A stretch of DNA of 22,311 bases from DATGSF01 sp035302865 (GTDB lineage: Bacteria > Bacteroidota > Bacteroidia > Chitinophagales > Chitinophagaceae), in contig DATGSF010000181.1 of assembly GCA_035302865.1 (NCBI GenBank), positions 1-22,311 on the forward strand, given 5' to 3'. Made by a program: the position numbers and the translations under genes. The notes under the pieces were generated by a model. That model did no database searches and was not told the origin of the DNA. It was given only the letters and a program-made list of their open reading frames with translations. Within the stretch, counting starts at the first letter, position 1, and each line of letters begins with the position of its first letter. Positions 1 through 7,263 of this stretch are shown here, piece after piece.

Positions 1-2
1 AA

Positions 3-98
3 GCAAATGAAATCTTGTGGATTTTCTTTGGAATTCATACTTCCAATGCTTTAGAGATAGGTCGAAAAATGTTTCAACAACTTCGATCTGTAGCATAA
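3..98 (+). CDS. 3' end of an unidentified gene (partial)
   Basis: An open frame runs in from the left edge and stops at TAA 96-98, giving 31 residues that begin ANEILWIFFGIHTSNAL and end in RSVA. The start lies outside the window. The fragment is hydrophobic and aromatic at first (ILWIFFGI) and basic at the end, which would suit a membrane segment followed by a cytoplasmic tail, or a packed C-terminal helix. I do not recognise the family. It is supported as coding mainly because it is open from the edge, has a plausible composition, and is followed by hairpins that could end a plus-strand transcript. A chance open frame of this length is possible. Confidence 0.35.
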   Translation, partial: ANEILWIFFGIHTSNALEIGRKMFQQLRSVA

Positions 99-138
99 AA
101 ACAGCAAAACCTGGCATTTATTTAGCTGCTTTTTCAGT

Positions 139-156
139 GGCATAGATAACTATGCC
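139..156. repeat. Small perfect hairpin, GGCATAG-ATAA-CTATGCC
   Basis: A perfect 7-bp stem (139-145 with 150-156) closes a 4-base loop, 41 bases after the stop of the partial gene. No T-tract follows on either strand, so it is a weak candidate for a terminator; it could be a processing or 3'-end stabilising structure. Confidence 0.35.
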
Positions 157-223
157 TAAAAATCAAAAAACACCACCACATATATTAATATATCTTAAAG
201 AGAGTTTGTCAATTAATAATAAT

Positions 224-258
224 GCTTCTTTTTCATAAAAGCTTTATGAAAAAGAAGC
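224..258 (+). terminator. Strong hairpin, probable plus-strand terminator
   Basis: A perfect 16-bp inverted repeat (224-239 with 243-258, loop AGC) is followed on the plus strand by a T-rich tract (265-273). It would be the end of a plus-strand transcript coming from the partial gene ending at 98, or of an unannotated transcript starting in between. The stem is low in GC (GCTTCTTTTTCATAAA), so its strength comes from length. Confidence 0.5.
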
Positions 259-387
259 AATAATTATTTTTTATTGTTAGAATAAACAGAAATTATTTTG
301 TTTTCTGAATGTCCCTTTTTATTGTTATAAAGAAGATAAAATCTATCTTGCTTTTATTTATATTCTCTTGAAATATGTGGATCATTT

Positions 388-406
388 TAAAATGATAATC
401 ATTCTG
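388..406. promoter_or_regulatory. Fur-box-like sequence
   Basis: The 19 bases TAAAATGATAATCATTCTG match the classical enterobacterial Fur consensus (GATAATGATAATCATTATC) at 15 of 19 positions, with the central ATGATAATCATT exact. It sits behind the cysS terminator with no gene start next to it, in very AT-rich DNA, so it may be coincidence. Confidence 0.2.
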
Positions 407-417
407 TTTATATTCTT

Positions 418-455
418 AAAAAAAACGAGCCAAACATTCTTAAAAGTTTGACTCG
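418..455 (-). terminator. Rho-independent terminator of cysS
   Basis: Read on the minus strand, a 10-bp stem (CGAGTCAAAC with GTTTGGCTCG, one mismatch; 446-455 with 426-435) closes a 10-base loop and runs straight into eight T (A-run 418-425 on the plus strand). It lies 39 bases past the cysS stop codon. Confidence 0.85.
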
Positions 456-493
456 CGAATTTTCCATATTTATCAATTTAACTTCTCTATAAA

Positions 494-1990
494 TTAGTTG
501 ACACTATATTTAGCTCCATCTTTTCCATCTTTTAATTGTATTCCGAATTCTTTTAACTTATCTCGAATTAAATCAGAAGTGGCATAATCTTTTTGGCTTC
601 TTGATTGGTCTCTTATTTCTATTATCAAATTCATTAAGCCATCAATTAATTCTTTATTATAACCTTCTTGCATGGATTTTAAGCCTAAGATATCCTCAAT
701 CATTATCTTAAAATGATTTTGTAATTTTTTAATTAACGACTTGTCCAAAGTGTTTGAATCCAGTTGCTTATTATTAAGGCTATTAATAGTCGGTAATAAA
801 TCAAATAATTGTGCTAATACTTTAGCGGTATTAAAATCGTCATTCATGTCTTGAAATGATTCTTTAATATGCCTTTCTATCTTCTCTTCCAGCTCTTTAT
901 CTATTGTACTCTCTCCAAAATCATTTACATCTAATTTAAGAAGGGTTTGATAACCTTCCCATAATCTTTGGAATGCTCTTTCAGATGCTTGTAATGCCTC
1001 ATTTGAAAAATCTAAAGTACTTCTATAATGTGTTTGTAAAATATTGAATCTTATTACCATTGGATGGTATGGTTGTTCTAATAGTTCATGCTCACCACTA
1101 AACAAATCTGTTATAGAAATTACATTATTATAGCTTTTACCCATTTTTTTGCCATTTATTGTAATCATATTATTATGCATCCAATAATTCACTGGCATAC
1201 ATCCATGTGCTATATGACTTTGAGCTATTTCAGATTCATGATGAGGAAATTGTAAATCCATCCCACCTCCGTGTATATCAAAAGTTTCACCCAGGTATTT
1301 ACTACTCATAGCAGAACATTCAATATGCCAGCCTGGAAATCCATCGCCCCATGGACTCGACCAACGCATTAAATGCTCTTTTGGTGCTTTTTTCCATAAA
1401 GCAAAATCAATTTTATTTCTTTTTTCATCTTGACCATCTAAATCTCTAGTTGTTTCTAATAACTCCTCAATTATTCTACCAGACAATTTGCCATATGGAT
1501 GTTCTTCTGCATATTTTTTTAAATCAAAATATATTGATCCATCTACTTCATATGCATAGTCTTTATCTAAAATTTTTTTTATCATATCGATTTGTTCGAC
1601 GATATGTCCTGTTGCTGTAGGCTCTATGCTTGGTTCCAAACAATTTAATTCACGCATACCCCAATGGAATAAATTAGTATATTTTTGCACTAATTCCATT
1701 GGTTCCAACTTTTCCAATATTGCCTTCTCACTTACTTTATCTTGAGCCTCTCTACCTTCTTCTTCAAAATGTCCTGCATCTGTTATATTTCGTACATATC
1801 GTACATGATATCCTAAATATTTTAAATATCGATAAACAACATCAAAGGTTACATAAGGACGTGCATGCCCTAGGTGAGATTCTCCGCTCACTGTTGGACC
1901 ACAAACATAAAGTCCGACATGGCCTTTTGTAATAGGTTTAAAAATTTCCTTTTGTCGGGTGTAAGAATTATAAATTTTCAGTTCAGACAT
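494..1990 (-). CDS. cysS: Cysteine--tRNA ligase
   Basis: Charges tRNA-Cys with cysteine in an ATP-dependent reaction in the cytoplasm; class I synthetase. The 498 residues show the class I HIGH motif as HLGH (39-42) and the KMSKS loop as KMGKS (282-286). The four zinc ligands known from E. coli CysRS appear in place: C30 (VCGPT), C225 (HIECSAM), H250 and E254 (FPHHESEIAQ). The C-terminal third is the helical and anticodon-binding part. It is somewhat longer than E. coli CysS (461). The start ATG at 1990 gives the usual N-terminus (MSELKIYNSYTRQKE) shortly after a Bacteroidota-type -7 element. The gene is transcribed alone, diverging from the envelope operon at 2083 and ending at a clear terminator. 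Confidence 0.97.
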   Translation of the reverse strand: MSELKIYNSYTRQKEIFKPITKGHVGLYVCGPTVSGESHLGHARPYVTFDVVYRYLKYLGYHVRYVRNITDAGHFEEEGREAQDKVSEKAILEKLEPMELVQKYTNLFHWGMRELNCLEPSIEPTATGHIVEQIDMIKKILDKDYAYEVDGSIYFDLKKYAEEHPYGKLSGRIIEELLETTRDLDGQDEKRNKIDFALWKKAPKEHLMRWSSPWGDGFPGWHIECSAMSSKYLGETFDIHGGGMDLQFPHHESEIAQSHIAHGCMPVNYWMHNNMITINGKKMGKSYNNVISITDLFSGEHELLEQPYHPMVIRFNILQTHYRSTLDFSNEALQASERAFQRLWEGYQTLLKLDVNDFGESTIDKELEEKIERHIKESFQDMNDDFNTAKVLAQLFDLLPTINSLNNKQLDSNTLDKSLIKKLQNHFKIMIEDILGLKSMQEGYNKELIDGLMNLIIEIRDQSRSQKDYATSDLIRDKLKEFGIQLKDGKDGAKYSVN

Positions 1991-2009
1991 AGAATTATTA
2001 TTTTCCTTA

Positions 2010-2017
2010 CAAAAATA
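2010..2017 (-). promoter_or_regulatory. cysS promoter -7 element (TATTTTTG)
   Basis: On the minus strand TATTTTTG fits the Bacteroidota -7 consensus TAnnTTTG and lies 19 bases upstream of the cysS ATG, implying a very short leader. I do not see a well-spaced -33 TTG. Confidence 0.5.
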
Positions 2018-2070
2018 GCAATTTTATTGCAATTGTTTAGGATTCCTCTTTCCTTCTTATATGAAAGTTG

Positions 2071-2078
2071 TAACTTTG
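2071..2078 (+). promoter_or_regulatory. Envelope operon promoter -7 element (TAACTTTG)
   Basis: TAACTTTG matches TAnnTTTG exactly. Its end lies only 4 bases before the ATG at 2083, so transcription would begin at or within a few bases of the start codon (see findings). No good -33 element is visible at the usual distance. Confidence 0.5.
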
Positions 2079-2082
2079 AAGC

Positions 2083-2583
2083 ATGTTTCAAAAAGTATCC
2101 ATACTTTTTTTAAGTATTTTTTCCTTTAAAGTGCAGGCAAATGAACCTAAAAGAACTTTTCAAAATAAACAAGCAATTGCTTTTACAGCGATGGGACCTG
2201 CTACTTGGTGGTCAATAGCAATAGAAAATGATTTACAATGGGTAGATCATTGGAATTTTAGTTCAAAAATTGGTATTTCAAGCCATCAATTTAAAGATTT
2301 TCACAATAAATGGAATCCCAATTTACAACTTCCCATAAAGCTATCTGTTCGATATGGAAAAAATCATCAATTTGGTATTGGTTTTGGAGGAACTACCACA
2401 AGAGTGGTTAAATTTTTACATAATACTAAACTTAGTACATGGAGCTTCAATCCCTTTATTTCTGTAGATTATAGATTCTATTTGAAAAAACAATTTTATC
2501 TAAATACAGCAATTTATTTTATATATTCTCCTAATCAAAAAATATATTTATGGCCAGGATTAACCTTTGCTTGGGTTTTTTAA
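2083..2583 (+). CDS. Small secreted beta-rich protein, putative outer-membrane barrel
   Basis: Function unknown. The 166 residues begin with a signal peptide (about 1-19, cleavage probably after VQA). The mature part is rich in alternating hydrophobic and polar stretches with many aromatics, for example IAFTAMGPATWWSIAIE, FGIGFGG and SFNPFISVDYRFYL, and it ends in an aromatic-terminated strand LTFAWVF. A C-terminal phenylalanine strand is typical of proteins assembled by the BAM machinery, so an eight-stranded barrel is the best guess. It is first in an operon with a GDPD lipoprotein and an RND/acyltransferase/methyltransferase fusion, and its 3' end overlaps the GDPD start by 34 bases. The next methionine is about residue 37, which would remove the signal peptide, so the start at 2083 is preferred. 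Confidence 0.75.
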   Translation: MFQKVSILFLSIFSFKVQANEPKRTFQNKQAIAFTAMGPATWWSIAIENDLQWVDHWNFSSKIGISSHQFKDFHNKWNPNLQLPIKLSVRYGKNHQFGIGFGGTTTRVVKFLHNTKLSTWSFNPFISVDYRFYLKKQFYLNTAIYFIYSPNQKIYLWPGLTFAWVF

Positions 2584-3365
2584 TTATACTATTTTTATTT
2601 GGAAGTTCTTGTATAAAATCAGATTTTTCTCCAAATGATGCCTATATTATTGGTCACGGTGGAATGGGGATTTCCAGTATGTATCCAATGAATAGTTTAG
2701 AGTCTTTTATAAAAGCTATGAATGAGGGAGCTGATGGAGTAGAAATTGATGTACAAATGACAAAAGATGGAGTACTGGTGGCATATCATGATGAGGTTTT
2801 AGATGATAGAAGTACTGCAAAAGGATTAATTGAAAACTATACTTGGGAAGAATTAAAAATATATAAGTATACTAATTATCCTTACTTAGATTATTCTATT
2901 GTAAGATTAGAAGATGTTTTGGAGGAAATAAAAATCTTCAAACCAATAATAATATTAGACATAAAAAAAACATATAGAGACGAAGAATATTATCAAAGTC
3001 TATTTTACAGAGAATTATCTAAATTCTTGATTAATTATAAAGGCTATATTCAATTTATTGTAGAATCAAAAAATGCAAAATGGTTGCGCTATTTAAAGAA
3101 TGACAATGAAGATATTATAACTTTATTGTATGGACTGGAATTCGAAAAAACTAAAGAAGAAATGTATACTTATAGCCTGGATGGTCTGGCTTTAGAATGG
3201 AAGACTTTAGAAAAAGTTAATAAAGAAGAAATAAAAAATGCAGAATACGTTATTTCTACCTTTAACTTACATAGTTTAGAGCAAAATAAAAAAGCATTAA
3301 AAAGGAATATTCCTTATCTTCAAACTGAAAATATTAAAGGTTTGAAACAGATATTAAATCGATAA
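2550..3365 (+). CDS. Glycerophosphodiester phosphodiesterase family lipoprotein
   Basis: GDPD-family TIM-barrel enzymes hydrolyse glycerophosphodiesters to an alcohol and glycerol-3-phosphate, using a metal ion. The 271 residues start with a lipoprotein signal (hydrophobic 5-18, lipobox-like FGSSC with Cys21), so the mature enzyme should be anchored by lipid and face the periplasm or outer membrane. Family landmarks are visible: H36 in GHGG, N48, E65 and D67 in VEIDVQMTKDG, and H80 in AYHDE. Two positions are unusual: the common HRG is HGG, and the later metal-ligand motif IEIK reads LDIK. C-terminal ISTFNLHS and YLQTENI fit the last barrel strands. It overlaps the upstream gene by 34 bases in another frame, which suggests coupled translation, and is 10 bases from the fusion protein. 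Substrate is unknown. Confidence 0.85.
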   Translation: MARINLCLGFLIILFLFGSSCIKSDFSPNDAYIIGHGGMGISSMYPMNSLESFIKAMNEGADGVEIDVQMTKDGVLVAYHDEVLDDRSTAKGLIENYTWEELKIYKYTNYPYLDYSIVRLEDVLEEIKIFKPIIILDIKKTYRDEEYYQSLFYRELSKFLINYKGYIQFIVESKNAKWLRYLKNDNEDIITLLYGLEFEKTKEEMYTYSLDGLALEWKTLEKVNKEEIKNAEYVISTFNLHSLEQNKKALKRNIPYLQTENIKGLKQILNR

Positions 3366-3375
3366 TTATTGATAT

Positions 3376-6300
3376 ATGGGAAATATACTTGTTGGTATAT
3401 ATAAATTTTTAAAGGAAAAAAAAGCAATTTTTTGGTCCTTGTTTATTGGGCTTTTTGCTTTTGCTACTTATCTAGCATCTAATATTCATTTTGAACAAGA
3501 TATTTATAAAATGATTCCTCAGTCCAAAAGCATTGGGCAGATGAGTGAAATTTTAAAAGAACAACAATCCTCTAATCAAATAATTGTTTCTTTAAAAAAT
3601 TATGAAGAAGATAAAGAAGCTCTAATTGAAAAAGCTAATCTTTTAGTAGAAGATATGGAAGATGAAGGCAGGGAGTGGATAGATTCAATACGATTTTCTT
3701 TATTTTCTTTGGATGAGACATTATTAATACAACATATACAAAAGTACCTTCCTGTTTATTTGAATCATCAAGATTATAAAGAAATAAACAAATCTTTGGA
3801 TTCTTCTATTATATATGAGATTTTAGAGTCTTATCAGACTGTTTTGCTTAGCCCTATGGGTTCATTTTGGGCAAATATAATTGAACAAGATCCACTTGCA
3901 ATTAGTACTAAGGCTTTACAAAAATTTAAAACTCTAGAAGTTGGGGCAAAATTTGAACAAGAAGAAGGTTATGTTTTTTCAGAAAATGGAAAAGTTTTAC
4001 ATTTTTTTATATTTGCTAAACATGAAGAAACAGACCTATCTCATCAAAAAAGATTTCAAAAATACCTTTATCAAAAAATTTCAAATTTTTCTAAGGAACA
4101 TGAAATAAATGTTGACGTTTTTGGTGCACCATTAGTGGCTACTGGAAATGCTATTCAAATGCAAAAAGACACCATTCTCACATTAAGTTTAACAATTTTA
4201 GCTTTAACTCTTTTATTTTTTTATATTTTTAAGGCCATAAGATCTACTTTATATTTACTTTTGCCCGTAGTATATGGAGCTGTTTTAGGATTAGCTGCTG
4301 TATATCTTACTCAAGGTAGCTTGTCTATTCTTGCCTTAGGAGCAGGAGCTGTTATTTTAGGAGTTGCGGTGGATTTCTCTGTACATTTTCTTTCGCATTA
4401 TCGCTATGCAGAAAGCATGGAGCAACACCTAAAAGATATTGTTGGTCCTTTAACCTTAGGTGCCTTCACTACTATAGCTGCATTCTTTTCTTTGCGATTT
4501 GCACAAGCTCCAATTTTAAGAGATTTAGGAACCTTTGCTGCTTTTAGTTTAATTGGCGCCTCTTTAACGACCTTATTGTTTTTGCCACAAATTCTTCATG
4601 CCTTTCCTATTCGTAATAAAGTAAAAGAAAAGAAAAATTTATTAGATAAATTAGCAAAATGGAAACCTGAGAAATATCCAATATTGTTTTGGATTATTAT
4701 ATTGGCTACTCCATTATTTTATGTTTTATCAAAAAATGTTGGATTTGATGGTGATTTGCTCAAGATGAATTATATGAGTAAAGAACTACAAGAAGCACAA
4801 GATAATATAAATAAAGCATCAGGATGGGCAATGAATAGTATTTTTATTGTGGGTGAAGGCGAAAGCTTAGATGTTGCTTTAGATGAAATTGCTGTCGTTC
4901 ATGAAGATTTGAAAAACTCAAGTATATACAATAAAATAGATTATATATTAAACCCTGCATTACTTTTACCTTCTAAAAAACAACAGGAAAATAAGATTTC
5001 CGCTTGGCAAGAGTTTTGGAAAACAAAAAACACTGAAGATATTTATAAATCTATCCAAGAGAATGCTGAAAATATTGGATATCATCCTAACGCCTTTTCA
5101 GCATGGAATTATACTATAGAAAAAGAATTCTCTACCTTTAATTCTGAAGCTATTGAATTTTTAAAACAATTAATGCCTCATTTAATTGTTAGAAAAAAGA
5201 ATGGAGATTATTTGGCTTTAGTACAACTAAAAGTAGATGCATCTGAAAGATTAGAAGTCTTTAATTTTTTAAAAAATAATGATTTTAATGTCATTGATAG
5301 GCAAGGTTTAAATGAAACTTTACTGGATAGAATTCATGAGGATTTTGATTATGTTCTAGGTGTGGCCAGTATTTTAGTATTTATAAGCTTAGTTATTGCT
5401 TATGGAAGAATTGAATTGGCATTGATAACGTTTATTCCTTTAGCAATTACTTGGGTATGGATATTAGGCATTATGACTTTGCTAGGTATTTCTTTTAATA
5501 TTGTCAATGTTATGATTGCTACTTTGATCTTTGGATTAGGTGATGATTATAGTATTTTTATGATGGATGCATTAAGAGAAGAATATAAATACAATAAAAA
5601 CAAGTTACAATCATCTCGTACTGGGGTTTATTTATCTGTTGCAACCACAATAATAGGTTTAGGAACTTTGATATTTGCCCAACATCCAGCTCTGAAAAGC
5701 ATAGCTCTAATTTCTATAATCGGATTAATTTGTGTTTTGATGGTATCTCAAATTGTACAACCTGTTTTATTTAATTGGTTTATAAAAAATAGAGCAAATT
5801 CGGGTAAAATGCCATTTACTTTATGGTCTTTTTTGAAAACATTATTTGCTTATTTATATTTTTTAATAGGGTGCTTAGTTTTAATAATAATAGGTTTCTT
5901 TCTAATAGGAATTAATCCAATTGCTAAAAGAAAAAGCAAGGATATTTATCATTATTTAATTCACTATTATGTTCGTAGTCTTATTAAAATTATGGCAAAC
6001 GTGAAGAGTAAAATATGGAATCAAGAAAATATAAATTGGAAGCAACCAGGAATTATAATTGCTAATCATAGTTCATTTTTGGATATTTTATTTGCTATAT
6101 CATTATATCCCAAACTTATTATAATGACCAATAAATGGGTTTGGGATTCTCCATTTTTTGGAAGAATAATTAGATGGGCTGATTATTATCCTATTGTCAA
6201 TGATCCTTTAGCTGATGTTGGTAAGTTAAAAGAAAAAATTAGCCAAGGTTACCATTTGGTTATTTTCCCAGAGGGGACGCGATCATTAGATGGAAATATT

Positions 6301-7212
6301 GGAAGATTCAAAAAAGGAGCATTTTATCTAGCAGAGAAACTGAATGTACCTATTTATTTCTTATTTATAGGAGGAGCACAATATGGAATTAGCAAAAATG
6401 ATTTTTTGTTAAAAGATGCTTGGATTGATTTATATTATTTAAATAGTTCTTTTTTTCATGAAAAATCTCATCTAAGTTACCAAGAAAAAACAAAAAAAAC
6501 ACGTCAAAATTTTATTGCATTTAAGAAAAAGTATCTAGAAGAACTACCAACTAAGTATTATAAGGAGCAATTAATTAGAATGTTTGTATATAAATCTCCT
6601 GAACTGGAATGGTATGTTCGAATTAAGGCTAGGAGAGAGCAATATTATCAAATTATCGATGATCACTTGCCTAAAAAAGGGTTAATATACGATTTAGGAG
6701 CAGGGTATGGTCTGGTATCTTATATGATGGCATGGAATGGACCGGAACGTAAAATAATAGCTATGGATTATGATGAAGAGAAGATAGAATTGGCTAGAAA
6801 TCAATATGTTAATAATGTAACTGGTTTAAATAATCCAATAGATTGGCATGTGGGTGATTTAGAAAATTATACACTAGAGCCTTGCCAAGGTATTATTTTA
6901 CTAGATACTTTGCATTATTTTCCACAAGAAATCCAATGGGAAATATTAAATAAATGTATAAATGCTCTATTGCCCGATGGAGTCTTGTATTATAGAGACG
7001 GAATGGCAGATCACGAGTTGCATAAAAATACAATAAAAACTGAAACTTGGAGTATTGGTAAAATGCAGTTTAATAAGACGAAATATCCTATTTCTTTTTT
7101 GAAAAAGTCGGAATTATTTACTTGGGCTAAGAAAAAAGATTTGAATATTAAGGAAATTTACCAAGAAAGTACAACAAGTAATACAAGTTTTATTATAAGT
7201 AAGAATAAATAA
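3376..7212 (+). CDS. Three-domain fusion: RND/MMPL transporter + PlsC-like acyltransferase + SAM methyltransferase
   Basis: The 1278 residues contain three enzyme-scale modules. Residues 1-805 form a complete two-repeat RND (MMPL/HAE3-like) transporter: TM1 near 18-36, a periplasmic loop, five helices at about 266-410, then a second TM1, loop and helices at about 658-800. Both candidate proton-relay acidic sites are present (GVAVDF, D333; GLGDDY, D723/D724). Residues 820-1045 form a PlsC-type 1-acylglycerol-phosphate acyltransferase after a further membrane helix: NHSSFLD (H898, D903, the HX4D motif), FGRIIR (928-933) and FPEGTRS (964-970). Residues 1075-1278 form a class I methyltransferase: DLGAGYG (1106-1112), MDYD (1130-1133) and LLDTLHYF. 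It lies last in the operon with the GDPD lipoprotein. By family logic it could acylate, methylate and move an amphiphile across the inner membrane; the substrate is unknown. The frame is continuous, with no frameshift. Confidence 0.9.
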   Translation: MGNILVGIYKFLKEKKAIFWSLFIGLFAFATYLASNIHFEQDIYKMIPQSKSIGQMSEILKEQQSSNQIIVSLKNYEEDKEALIEKANLLVEDMEDEGREWIDSIRFSLFSLDETLLIQHIQKYLPVYLNHQDYKEINKSLDSSIIYEILESYQTVLLSPMGSFWANIIEQDPLAISTKALQKFKTLEVGAKFEQEEGYVFSENGKVLHFFIFAKHEETDLSHQKRFQKYLYQKISNFSKEHEINVDVFGAPLVATGNAIQMQKDTILTLSLTILALTLLFFYIFKAIRSTLYLLLPVVYGAVLGLAAVYLTQGSLSILALGAGAVILGVAVDFSVHFLSHYRYAESMEQHLKDIVGPLTLGAFTTIAAFFSLRFAQAPILRDLGTFAAFSLIGASLTTLLFLPQILHAFPIRNKVKEKKNLLDKLAKWKPEKYPILFWIIILATPLFYVLSKNVGFDGDLLKMNYMSKELQEAQDNINKASGWAMNSIFIVGEGESLDVALDEIAVVHEDLKNSSIYNKIDYILNPALLLPSKKQQENKISAWQEFWKTKNTEDIYKSIQENAENIGYHPNAFSAWNYTIEKEFSTFNSEAIEFLKQLMPHLIVRKKNGDYLALVQLKVDASERLEVFNFLKNNDFNVIDRQGLNETLLDRIHEDFDYVLGVASILVFISLVIAYGRIELALITFIPLAITWVWILGIMTLLGISFNIVNVMIATLIFGLGDDYSIFMMDALREEYKYNKNKLQSSRTGVYLSVATTIIGLGTLIFAQHPALKSIALISIIGLICVLMVSQIVQPVLFNWFIKNRANSGKMPFTLWSFLKTLFAYLYFLIGCLVLIIIGFFLIGINPIAKRKSKDIYHYLIHYYVRSLIKIMANVKSKIWNQENINWKQPGIIIANHSSFLDILFAISLYPKLIIMTNKWVWDSPFFGRIIRWADYYPIVNDPLADVGKLKEKISQGYHLVIFPEGTRSLDGNIGRFKKGAFYLAEKLNVPIYFLFIGGAQYGISKNDFLLKDAWIDLYYLNSSFFHEKSHLSYQEKTKKTRQNFIAFKKKYLEELPTKYYKEQLIRMFVYKSPELEWYVRIKARREQYYQIIDDHLPKKGLIYDLGAGYGLVSYMMAWNGPERKIIAMDYDEEKIELARNQYVNNVTGLNNPIDWHVGDLENYTLEPCQGIILLDTLHYFPQEIQWEILNKCINALLPDGVLYYRDGMADHELHKNTIKTETWSIGKMQFNKTKYPISFLKKSELFTWAKKKDLNIKEIYQESTTSNTSFIISKNK

Positions 7213-7252
7213 AAAAAGACCTGAATTTTATTGTTTGAAAAATTCAGGTCTT
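7211..7252. terminator. Bidirectional terminator between convergent RND genes
   Basis: A perfect 14-bp stem (7216-7229 with 7239-7252) with a 9-base loop begins 4 bases after the stop codon of the fusion gene and 12 bases from the stop of the opposing transporter. On the minus strand the seven A at 7211-7217 become a T-tract, a classic terminator for the transporter; on the plus strand only a broken T-rich run (CTTCTTAAAT) follows. Confidence 0.85.
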
Positions 7253-7263
7253 CTTAAATAATA

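Larger units (their letters stand above)
99..417. other. AT-rich intergenic region without a recognisable gene
   Basis: Apart from the two hairpins listed separately, this stretch holds a small 6-bp hairpin (AAGATA 333-338 with TATCTT 344-349), a perfect 16-base palindrome ATCATTTTAAAATGAT (381-396) and a Fur-box-like sequence at 388-406. I found no convincing open frame and no TAnnTTTG promoter facing a gene. Confidence 0.5.

Noticed and set aside
1699..1932. Open frame of 77 codons on the plus strand inside cysS
   Set aside because: Lies wholly antisense to a well-supported synthetase, and its leucine/histidine-rich peptide has no family resemblance.
3376..7212. The fusion gene as three genes joined by a sequencing error
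   Set aside because: The frame is uninterrupted through the linkers (about residues 805-820 and 1045-1075), which encode plausible membrane and helical sequence, with no leftover start site, stop codon or intergenic-like composition at the joints.
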